Shown one piece after another: positions 1 through 5,499 of a stretch of 8,200 nt of DNA. Below the pieces are notes generated by a model, which saw only the letters and a program-made list of their open reading frames with translations, had not been told where the DNA came from and searched no databases. Each line of letters starts with the position of its first letter. Positions within the stretch are counted from its first letter, which is position 1. Both the position numbers and the translations under genes were made by a program. Where the stretch lies: positions 1 through 8,200 of the forward strand of contig CAIYXH010000041.1 of assembly GCA_903930195.1 (NCBI GenBank), read 5' to 3'. This stretch comes from an uncultured Actinomycetes bacterium. GTDB taxonomy: Bacteria > Actinomycetota > Thermoleophilia > Gaiellales > Gaiellaceae.

Positions 1-543
1 CCAGCGCGGGTCATGTGCGCAGGACGGGTGGAAGGCGAAGTTGAAGTCCAGCACCATCCGGTCGCCGTCCATCCCGAGATCGGCACCCTTGACCGTGTCG
101 AGCAGGTAACGGCCGCCGCCGTAGGTCTCCTTCCCCGAGGTCGCATCGCGGAAGGGCAGGAAGACCCCGCCGCCGTAGCCCTCGAGCCAGAAGAGATCGA
201 GCGACCGCTCCGCGCCGGCCAGCTCGAACCGCGCGCGGGCGAAGCGCGTGAAGACGACCGGCTCCGCGCCGCTGCTCCCGATCTCGACGCGCTCCTCCGG
301 CGCAGCTTCGACCGCGGCGGTCACGCGCAGCGACGCATCCCACGGAAAGACCGGCAGCCCCGCGAACGTGGTCCGGCGCTCCGGAAGCAGAGCCGACTGC
401 GGATGCGAGCGGAAGAGCTCGTCGCGCACCTCGCGCCAGCGTTGCCAGGCGCGCTCCGGATCGGCGTCGGCCCGTACCTCGGCGTAGAGCCCGAAGACGC
501 GGCGCTTCCAGTCGAGCAGGTCGAAGGTATCGGCGGCGTTCAC
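1..543 (-). CDS. DUF1684 family protein (3' end cut by window edge)
   Basis: Reading the minus strand from a GTG at 543 gives 181 codons open to the window edge, so the C-terminus is missing. Residues 1-60 have the W/R-rich N-terminal region typical of DUF1684 (DWKRRVFGLYA, then AWQRWREVRDELFRSHPQS). The diagnostic core follows at about residues 128-181: FLPFRDATSGKETYGGGRYL, a DTVKG stretch, then LDFNFAFHPSCAHDPRW. The family normally has FxDxTxGxxTYxxGRYL followed by DFNxAxxPxCA near its C-terminus, so only a few tens of residues are probably lost. The biochemical function of DUF1684 is not established. The GTG is the first possible start after an in-frame TAG nine codons upstream. It has no well-spaced Shine-Dalgarno, because the GAGG lies only 2 nt away, so leaderless translation is likely. 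It is transcribed divergently from the aminotransferase gene. Confidence 0.88.
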   Translation of the reverse strand, partial: MNAADTFDLLDWKRRVFGLYAEVRADADPERAWQRWREVRDELFRSHPQSALLPERRTTFAGLPVFPWDASLRVTAAVEAAPEERVEIGSSGAEPVVFTRFARARFELAGAERSLDLFWLEGYGGGVFLPFRDATSGKETYGGGRYLLDTVKGADLGMDGDRMVLDFNFAFHPSCAHDPRW

Positions 544-547
544 TGCC

Positions 548-574
548 TCGACAGTACCGCTGCGTCTCTAGCAT
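548..574 (+). promoter_or_regulatory. Sigma-70-type promoter of the aminotransferase operon, probably leaderless
   Basis: TCGACA at 548-553 matches the TTGACA -35 consensus at 5 of 6 positions. TAGCAT at 569-574 matches the TANNNT -10 form, and the spacer is 15 bp, which is slightly short. The -10 ends 6 nt before the ATG at 581, so transcription would begin at or beside the start codon. No Shine-Dalgarno precedes that ATG, which agrees with a leaderless mRNA. Confidence 0.5.
551..556 (-). promoter_or_regulatory. -10-like element for the DUF1684 gene
   Basis: On the minus strand this reads TACTGT (a TANNNT match) and ends 7 nt before the GTG at 543, which would place the transcription start at or next to the start codon. 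No convincing -35 is visible. It overlaps the -35-like hexamer of the divergent promoter. The call rests on the match and its spacing only. Confidence 0.4.
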
Positions 575-580
575 CGGGCC

Positions 581-1711
581 ATGCGTCCCCGCCCGGAACG
601 GCTCGAGCAGCTGCCGGAGCAGTTCTTCGCGTCGCTGATGCGGCGTGTCGGCTCTGCCGGCCCCGACGTGCTCGATCTCGGGCGCGGCAATCCCGAGGTG
701 GGGCCGCCCGACTACGTCGCGGAGGCGCTGCGCGAAGGTGCGCTCGGAGGGGCGACGATCCACGGGTACGCGCCCTTCCGCGGCCTGCCGAAGCTCAAGG
801 AGGCGATCGTCCGGCGCTACCGCGACGTCTACGACGTCGAGCTCGACCCCGAGCGCGAGGTCGCGCTCGTCCCCGGCGGGAAGACAGGCCTGATCGAGCT
901 GTGCCTCGCCCTCGCCGACCGCGGCGAGACGGTGTTGCTCCCCGATCCGTACTACCCCGACTACCTCTCGGGGGTGGCGCTCGCCGAGGCGAAGGTCGGA
1001 CTGCTGCGGCTCGACGCCGACAACGCCTTCTCCGCCGACCTCGACAGCGCGCCCTCCGCGGCGGCGCTCTTTCTCAACTACCCGTCGAACCCGTGCGCCG
1101 CCTGCGCGCCGCCCGGCGCCTTCGAGGCGATGGTCGACTACGCCCAGCGCACCGGCACGCCCGTCGTCCACGACGCGGCCTACATCGACCTCGTCTTCGA
1201 CGGCCGCCGCCCCGCGAGCTTCCTCGCGACGCCCGGTGCGAAGGAGGTCGGTGTCGAGCTCTGGACGATGTCGAAGACCTACGGGATGGCCGGCTGGCGG
1301 CTCGCCTTCGTCGTCGGGAACGCCGAGATCGTCGAGCGGATCAACCTCCAGACCGACCACACCCGCGTGGGCGTCTTCGCGCCGCTCCAGCACGCGGCGA
1401 TCGCCGCGCTCACCGGCCCGCAGGACGCCGTCGAGGAGCGCCGCGCCGCCTACGAGCGCCGGCGCGACCGCCTCGTCGAGGCGCTGCCGGGGGCGCCGGT
1501 CTCGCAGGGCACCTTCTACGTCTGGTACCGGCTCCCGGAGGGCGTCACGGCCGACCGGCTCCTCACCGAGTGCGGCGTCGTGGTCGCGCCCGGGGAGGGC
1601 TTCGGGCCGAGCGGCGCCGGGTGGGCGCGGATCTCGCTCGCCGTGACCGACGAGACGCTCGAGCGCGGCATCGAACGGATGGCGCCGCTGCTCGAGGCGG
1701 CCTACGCGTGA
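581..1711 (+). CDS. Class I/II PLP-dependent aminotransferase
   Basis: The 376-aa product is a complete fold-type I aminotransferase of the usual length. The N-terminus (RLEQLPEQFFASL, then DVLDLGRGNPEVGPP) is the start seen in the DapL/aspartate-aminotransferase-like branch. Visible PLP-site features are NYPSNP at 166-171 (the NPxNP motif), HDAAY at 197-201 with D198 expected to contact the pyridine nitrogen, and the Schiff-base lysine K232 in TMSKTYGMAGWR. R350 in WARISL is the expected substrate-carboxylate arginine. The substrate cannot be read from sequence: amino-acid/2-oxo-acid transamination is safe, a specific role such as diaminopimelate synthesis is not. The ATG at 581 is preceded by a promoter but no Shine-Dalgarno. 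The TGA stop overlaps the next gene's GTG by 4 bp, implying translational coupling to a glycosyltransferase. Confidence 0.93.
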   Translation: MRPRPERLEQLPEQFFASLMRRVGSAGPDVLDLGRGNPEVGPPDYVAEALREGALGGATIHGYAPFRGLPKLKEAIVRRYRDVYDVELDPEREVALVPGGKTGLIELCLALADRGETVLLPDPYYPDYLSGVALAEAKVGLLRLDADNAFSADLDSAPSAAALFLNYPSNPCAACAPPGAFEAMVDYAQRTGTPVVHDAAYIDLVFDGRRPASFLATPGAKEVGVELWTMSKTYGMAGWRLAFVVGNAEIVERINLQTDHTRVGVFAPLQHAAIAALTGPQDAVEERRAAYERRRDRLVEALPGAPVSQGTFYVWYRLPEGVTADRLLTECGVVVAPGEGFGPSGAGWARISLAVTDETLERGIERMAPLLEAAYA

Positions 1712-2826
1712 AGATCGGGATCATCGTCCCGTTCAGCTGGTCGTACTGGGGCGGCGTCGTCGAGCACTCCGAGAACCAGGCCGCTGCCCTTCGCGCCCGC
1801 GGGCACGAGGTGAAGATCGTGATGGGGAACGACCCACCGGGACACCTCACGCGCCTGCTGCATCCGCGCTCGGGCCGCCACGGCAACCTGCCGCCCGACA
1901 TCATCCCCGTCGGCCGCTCGGTGGTCGTCCCGGCGAACGGCTCGCTGCCGAACATCGTGCTGACGCCGCAGGCGATCACCCGGGTGCGCGACGTCCTCCG
2001 CGAGGAGCAGTTCGACCTGATCCACGTGCACGAGCCGATGACCCCCGCGATCTGCGTCTCGGCGCTCTCGCACGCGAAGTGCCCGATCGTCGCCACCTGG
2101 CACGCCGCCGGCGACCTCGGCTGGATGCGGGGAGGCCTGCTGGTCTGGGGCTTCCTGCTCGACCGGATCGACATTCGCATCGCCGTCTCGCAGATGGCTG
2201 CCTCCTCGGCGGAGCGCTGGGTGGGCGAGGGCTTCGAGATCGTCCCGAACGGCGTCGTCGTCCCCGACCACTTCGATCCGGGCAACCGCGACGACACCAT
2301 CGTCTTCATCGGCCGTCACGACGCGCGCAAGGGCCTGCCCGTGCTGCTCTCGGCCTGGCCCGAGATCCGCCGCCGCACCGGCCTGCGCCTCCGCGTGATC
2401 GGCTGCGACCCGCTCCAGTACCGCCTCCTGCACGCCCGGATGCGCTTCGACGAGGACGGGATCGACGTGCTCGGCATCGTCCCGAACGAGGTGCGCGACG
2501 CGGAGCTCTCGAAGGCGAAGCTCTTCGTCTCGCCCGCGACCGGCCGCGAGAGCTTCGGGCTCGTGCTCGTCGAGGCGTTCGCGCATGCGACGCCCGTCGT
2601 CGCTTCCGACATCCCCGGCTTCGCCGCGGTCGCCACCGGCGACGCCGCGACGCTCGTGCCGCCGAAGGACGTCTCCGCCCTCGTCGAGGCTGTCGTGGCA
2701 ACGGTTGCCGACGAGGAGCGACGGCAGGCGCGGGGCCGCGCGGCGCGCGTGCTCGCCGAGGAGAAGTACTCCTGGTCGTCGGTCGCGGAGCGGCTCGAGG
2801 AGCTCTACCTCCGCGTGACAGCCTGA
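1708..2826 (+). CDS. Glycosyltransferase family 4 (GT-B), PimA-like
   Basis: The 372-aa product has the two Rossmann-like domains of a GT-B retaining glycosyltransferase and closely resembles phosphatidylinositol mannosyltransferase PimA. The N-terminal KIGIIVPFSWSYWGGVVEH carries the GG loop (G15, G16), and HVHEP is at 106-110. In the C-terminal donor domain, IGRHDARKG supplies R203 and K208, equivalent in position to the PimA nucleotide-sugar-binding Arg/Lys. GRESFGLVLVEAF gives the EX7E pair E281/E289. It probably transfers a sugar from an NDP-sugar to a membrane lipid at the cytoplasmic face. Mannose and phosphatidylinositol are inference from similarity. The GTG start shares GTGA with the upstream stop, and GAGG at 1694-1697 is a plausible Shine-Dalgarno. 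The frame stays open far upstream, but only this start gives GT4 sequence. Confidence 0.9.
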   Translation: MKIGIIVPFSWSYWGGVVEHSENQAAALRARGHEVKIVMGNDPPGHLTRLLHPRSGRHGNLPPDIIPVGRSVVVPANGSLPNIVLTPQAITRVRDVLREEQFDLIHVHEPMTPAICVSALSHAKCPIVATWHAAGDLGWMRGGLLVWGFLLDRIDIRIAVSQMAASSAERWVGEGFEIVPNGVVVPDHFDPGNRDDTIVFIGRHDARKGLPVLLSAWPEIRRRTGLRLRVIGCDPLQYRLLHARMRFDEDGIDVLGIVPNEVRDAELSKAKLFVSPATGRESFGLVLVEAFAHATPVVASDIPGFAAVATGDAATLVPPKDVSALVEAVVATVADEERRQARGRAARVLAEEKYSWSSVAERLEELYLRVTA

Positions 2827-2846
2827 CGATCTGACAGGATCGCCCT

Positions 2847-3863
2847 GTGGCAGGGCTGGGTCGCTGGCGAATCCTGTTGCCGGTCCCGTTCGTGGCGGTC
2901 GGCGTCGTCCTGCTCTGGTGGCGCGGGCCAGACTGGCACGCCGTACGCGATGCCTTCACGGCCGTCCGCTGGTGGTGGGTGATCGTCGCCGTCGGGCTCA
3001 ACCTCATCTCGATCGTCGTGCGCGCGATCGCGTGGAACACCGCGATCCGGCAGGCGATGCCGGCGCCGTACCCGCGCTTCCGGCTCGTCTTCTCCGCGTT
3101 CTGCGTGGGCCTCTTCGGGAACGCGGTGCTGCCGGGCCGCGTGGGCGAGATCGCGCGCGTCGCCGTCCTCGCCCGTCGGCTTCCCCGGCGCGAGGGCACC
3201 TGGGCCACGCTGATCGGCTCGGTCTTCGCCCACCGCGTCTTCGACCTCTTCCCGACGATCGCGCTCGTGATCTGGGTGCTCTTCACCGCGAAGCTGCCTG
3301 ACTGGGCGGTCACGAGCCTCGAGGTCGTGCTCGGCCTCGGCATCGCGCTCTTCGCCTTTGCCCTGATCAGCGCGCGCGGCGACAACACCTCGCGGATCGA
3401 GGGTCTCGGCAAGGTGCGGAGCCTGCTGACGCAGGCTCGCGTCGGCCTGGCCGTGATGCGGCGCCCGATCCCGGCGCTCACCGCCGGGACGTTCCAGTTC
3501 TCCGGCTGGGCCTGCCAGCTGCTCGCCGTCTTCGCCGCGATGCACGCCTTCCGGATCTACGAGCCTCTCGCCGCGGCCGGGCTCGTGCTCGTGCTGATGA
3601 ACGTCGCGACGATCTTTCCGCTCTGGCCGGGCAACGTCGGCCTGCTCCAGGCCGCGATCGCCTACCCGCTGACGAACTACGGCGTCGACGTCTCCCACGG
3701 GATCGCCTTCGGGATCGGCCTGCAGGCGATCGAGGCGTCGGTCGGCGTCGGCATCGGCCTGATCTTCCTGGCGCGCGAGGGACTCTCGTACGCGACGCTG
3801 AAGCAGATCCCGTCGGGTGACGAGGGCGAGGTCGAGCTCCCTCCCGTCGCCGGGGCGGCCTAG
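2847..3863 (+). CDS. Lysylphosphatidylglycerol synthase TM-region (YbhN/UPF0104) family membrane protein
   Basis: This 338-aa polytopic protein has about seven or eight hydrophobic segments, near residues 8-25, 42-63, 79-95, 133-149, 155-175, 215-235, 242-260 and 285-308. The family signature is clear: FCVGLFGNAVLPGRVGEIAR at 85-104, with the conserved PGRxGE, and PLWPGNVGLLQAA at 258-270, equivalent to the family's P-x-PGxxG loop. There is no MprF aminoacyl-transfer domain, so it is a stand-alone membrane module. Such proteins are variously implicated in lipid flipping or transport, or in envelope glycolipid handling; no substrate can be assigned. GTG start, with AGGA at 2836-2839 seven nt upstream. 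It lies 20 bp after the PimA-like gene, so a shared glycolipid pathway is a reasonable inference. Its TAG stop lies within a CTAG shared with the convergent xseB stop. Confidence 0.88.
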   Translation: MAGLGRWRILLPVPFVAVGVVLLWWRGPDWHAVRDAFTAVRWWWVIVAVGLNLISIVVRAIAWNTAIRQAMPAPYPRFRLVFSAFCVGLFGNAVLPGRVGEIARVAVLARRLPRREGTWATLIGSVFAHRVFDLFPTIALVIWVLFTAKLPDWAVTSLEVVLGLGIALFAFALISARGDNTSRIEGLGKVRSLLTQARVGLAVMRRPIPALTAGTFQFSGWACQLLAVFAAMHAFRIYEPLAAAGLVLVLMNVATIFPLWPGNVGLLQAAIAYPLTNYGVDVSHGIAFGIGLQAIEASVGVGIGLIFLAREGLSYATLKQIPSGDEGEVELPPVAGAA

Positions 3864-4057
3864 GTCTCTTCGAGCCGCTTCGCGAGCTCTTCGATCCGCC
3901 CCTGGGCAGCTTCGAGCTGCGCGGCGCAGCGGCGGTAGAGCTCCTCGCCGCGCTCCCAGAGGCGGGTGAGCTCGGAGAGGTCGACGTCGCCGCGCTCGAG
4001 CCGCTCGACGATGCCGTCGAGCTCGCGCTGCATCTCCTCGAAGGTCGGCTCGCTCAC
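3860..4057 (-). CDS. xseB: Exodeoxyribonuclease VII small subunit XseB
   Basis: The 65-aa acidic helical protein begins SEPTFEEMQRELDGIVERLE and contains the family pattern L-x-x-I-V-x-x-L-E-x-G-D-x-x-L. It continues through LTRLWERGEELYRRCAAQLE to a helical C-terminus (RIEELAKRLEET). Length and layout match XseB. It forms the small subunit of exonuclease VII, which binds the helical stalk of XseA and is needed for processive single-stranded DNA degradation. GTG start at 4057. Its first bases overlap the xseA stop by 4 bp (GTGA on the minus strand), the classic xseA-xseB coupling. The TAG stop at 3862-3860 falls in the same CTAG palindrome as the stop of the convergent plus-strand gene. Confidence 0.95.
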   Translation of the reverse strand: MSEPTFEEMQRELDGIVERLERGDVDLSELTRLWERGEELYRRCAAQLEAAQGRIEELAKRLEET

Positions 4058-5202
4058 TCGACCCTCGCCCCGAACGAGCCTGCGGCGACCTCGACCTCGA
4101 GGCCCGTGCCGGCGGGCGGGGGGTTCTTGACGACCTCGCCGGCTGCGCGGACGATTGCGTAGCCGCGCTCGAGGGTGCCGCGGGGCGAGAGGGCGACGAG
4201 GCGGCCGCGCGTCCCGTCGAGCCGCGCGCGGCGGCGCTCGAGCGCGAGGAGCGGTGCGCGCGAGAGCCGCTCATGCGTGACGCCGAGGCGCTCGGCGCGG
4301 CGTTCGCAGACACGGCGGGCGCCTGCAGCGAGGCCGGTATGCGCCCGGGCGAGCGCTGCCCGCAGCTCGTTCAGGTCGGGCACGACGAGCCGGCCTGCAA
4401 CCGACGGCGTCGAGGCGCGGACGTCGGCGGCGAGGTCGCAGAGCGGCGTGTCCTGCTCGTGGCCGACCGCCGAGACGACGGGAACGGGGGAGGCGGCGAC
4501 CGCGCGGACGACCCGCTCGTCCGAGAACGGCAGCAGGTCTTCGAAGGAGCCGCCGCCGCGCGCGAGGATCACGACGTCCACGCCGCGCTCGCAGAGCTCG
4601 GCGAGCGCGGCCACGATCGAGGTGACCGCGCGCGGCCCCTGCACGTACGTCTCGGCGACGAGGACGTGGGCCGGAGGGAAGCGGGTCGTGATCGCCGTGA
4701 GCACGTCGCGCTTTGCCGCGGCGTCGTTGCCGGTGACGAGCCCGATCAGCCGCGGGATCCGCGGCAGCGGGCGCTTGCGCTCGGCCAGGAAGAGACCCTC
4801 TGCGGCGAGCGTCCGCTTCAGCTGCTCGAGCGCCGCGAGGTGCGCGCCGAGGCCGTAGCGCTCGATCGAGAGCGCCTTCAGCTTGAACTCGCCGCGCTGG
4901 GCGTAGAGCTCCGGCCGCCCGTAGACGTGGACGCGCTCGCCGTCGCGCAGCTCGAGCCGCAGCGCGTCGAACTGCGTTCGCTGCATCTGCACCGGCAGGC
5001 AGGCGCCGTCCTCGGGATCCTTCAGCGTCAGGAACACGGAGGCCCAACGCTCCTGGCGGCGGAGCTCGGTGACCTCGCCCTCGACCCAGATGGTGGGGAG
5101 GCGCTCGATGTACCCGGCGACACCCGCATTGAAGGCGCGAACGGAGTAGACCTTCCGCCCGTCGACCTCGGTTGCCTGAACCTTCGCCTGCACCTTCTCC
5201 AT
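4054..5202 (-). CDS. xseA: Exodeoxyribonuclease VII large subunit XseA (short stalk)
   Basis: The 382-aa protein has an N-terminal OB-fold (YSVRAFNAGVAGYIERLPTI, then WVEGEV at 39-44). The catalytic domain follows, with LIGLVTGNDAAAKRDVL at 152-168 including D166, and RGGGSFEDL at 215-223. After it come SAVGHEQDTPLCDLAADVRA (244-263) and STPSVAGRLVVPD (264-276). The conserved C-terminal strand LSPRGTLERGYAIVR is at 338-352. With XseB it degrades single-stranded DNA in both directions without a metal requirement, in DNA repair. The helical region between 277 and 337 is about 60 residues, against well over 100 in E. coli XseA (456 aa). The ATG at 5202 lacks a Shine-Dalgarno but has a TAGCCT seven nt upstream. 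An in-frame GTG three codons later is a less likely start. Longer upstream frames overlap the preceding gene and are not XseA-like. Confidence 0.95.
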   Translation of the reverse strand: MEKVQAKVQATEVDGRKVYSVRAFNAGVAGYIERLPTIWVEGEVTELRRQERWASVFLTLKDPEDGACLPVQMQRTQFDALRLELRDGERVHVYGRPELYAQRGEFKLKALSIERYGLGAHLAALEQLKRTLAAEGLFLAERKRPLPRIPRLIGLVTGNDAAAKRDVLTAITTRFPPAHVLVAETYVQGPRAVTSIVAALAELCERGVDVVILARGGGSFEDLLPFSDERVVRAVAASPVPVVSAVGHEQDTPLCDLAADVRASTPSVAGRLVVPDLNELRAALARAHTGLAAGARRVCERRAERLGVTHERLSRAPLLALERRRARLDGTRGRLVALSPRGTLERGYAIVRAAGEVVKNPPPAGTGLEVEVAAGSFGARVE

Positions 5203-5209
5203 CGGCGCC

Positions 5210-5215
5210 AGGCTA
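5210..5215 (-). promoter_or_regulatory. -10-like element before xseA
   Basis: On the minus strand TAGCCT (TANNNT) ends 7 nt before the xseA ATG, inside the 22-bp gap after the upstream small gene. With no Shine-Dalgarno in this gap, an internal promoter giving a leaderless xseA-xseB mRNA is plausible, in addition to read-through. No clear -35 is visible. Confidence 0.35.
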
Positions 5216-5224
5216 GCGGCCGGG

Positions 5225-5419
5225 CTACAGGAGAATCTCGGCGGCCGTCTCGACCGTGCAGCCCGAGCCGAGCAGCTCGACGGCGCGATGCAGGTCGGCT
5301 TCCGAGTGGGCGAGCTTCTCGGCGAGGGGCAGGGGATACCCGGCCTCGACGAGGACATGGAGCCGCCAGGACTCCACTTTTTCGCGCTCGGATTGGGGTG
5401 TTTCGGTGGTCTGAGGCAT
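5225..5419 (-). CDS. Small conserved-looking protein of unknown function (64 aa)
   Basis: From the ATG at 5419 the product is 64 aa. The first 12 residues are polar (PQTTETPQSERE). A compact, probably helical domain follows: VESWRLHVLVEAGYPLPLAE at 14-33, then HSEADLHRAVELLGSGCTVE, with one cysteine (C54), ending AAEILL. The W-R-x-x-x-L-x-x-A-G-Y-P pattern and the DLHxAVELLxxGC segment resemble small uncharacterised actinobacterial proteins I have seen, but I cannot assign a function. A longer reading from a GTG at 5485 would add 22 residues unlike the rest and would run across a hairpin and the likely promoter, so I prefer the internal ATG. It sits 22 bp upstream of xseA in the same orientation, so it may be co-transcribed with the exonuclease VII genes. 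Confidence 0.72.
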   Translation of the reverse strand: MPQTTETPQSEREKVESWRLHVLVEAGYPLPLAEKLAHSEADLHRAVELLGSGCTVETAAEILL

Positions 5420-5441
5420 CTGAATCCGCTGTTCGCTTCCT

Positions 5442-5447
5442 ATCCTA
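5442..5447 (-). promoter_or_regulatory. -10-like element upstream of the small gene
   Basis: TAGGAT on the minus strand lies 22 nt before the ATG at 5419, which would give a leader of about 15 nt. A weak GCGGA in the leader could act as a ribosome-binding site. No good -35 is visible. It lies downstream of a hairpin that could end the previous transcript, which makes a new promoter here sensible. Confidence 0.35.
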
Positions 5448-5452
5448 CGAAC

Positions 5453-5474
5453 CCTGCCCGACTGACCAGGCAGG
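5453..5474 (-). terminator. Hairpin in the 80-bp gap after the coiled-coil gene
   Basis: On the minus strand CCTGCCTG and CGGGCAGG form an 8-bp stem around a 6-nt loop (GTCAGT). Seven pairs are Watson-Crick and one is G-U; on the plus strand that pair becomes a C-A mismatch, which favours minus-strand function. It begins about 25 nt after the coiled-coil gene's stop at 5500. No U-tract follows, so it is at best a weak or non-canonical terminator, or an RNA-end stabiliser. Confidence 0.4.
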
Positions 5475-5499
5475 AAGGACGGCACTTTAGCGCCTCCCG

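Noticed and set aside
11..1393. A long minus-strand frame of 460 codons antisense to the aminotransferase gene and overlapping the DUF1684 gene.
   Set aside because: It is low-complexity R/G/A/V-rich sequence with no domain. The opposing strands hold convincing genes, so it is a GC-driven shadow.
13..1707. A plus-strand frame open from 13 through to the end of the glycosyltransferase, giving an apparent 937-residue fusion.
   Set aside because: Only the part from 1708 encodes recognisable GT4 sequence. The rest is arginine/alanine-rich shadow, antisense to the DUF1684 gene and out of frame with the aminotransferase, both of which have clear family motifs.
2805..4313. A minus-strand frame of 502 codons across the membrane-protein gene and xseB.
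   Set aside because: Its composition (R, D, E, A, H) is typical of the antisense of a G/C-third-position gene. It conflicts with the well-supported xseB, xseA and YbhN-family genes.
5203..5224. Short palindromes (GGCGCC, GCTAGC, CGGCCG) before xseA as an operator or terminator.
   Set aside because: They are too short and too common in GC-rich DNA to claim, and there is no U-tract or extended symmetry.
5420..5485. An N-terminal extension of the small protein to a GTG at 5485.
   Set aside because: It would translate across the hairpin and the TAGGAT element. The added 22 residues are basic and unlike the compact domain, so the ATG at 5419 is preferred.
4273..5490. A plus-strand frame of 405 codons opposite xseA.
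   Set aside because: It has no family motif and is antisense to a gene with all the XseA signatures.
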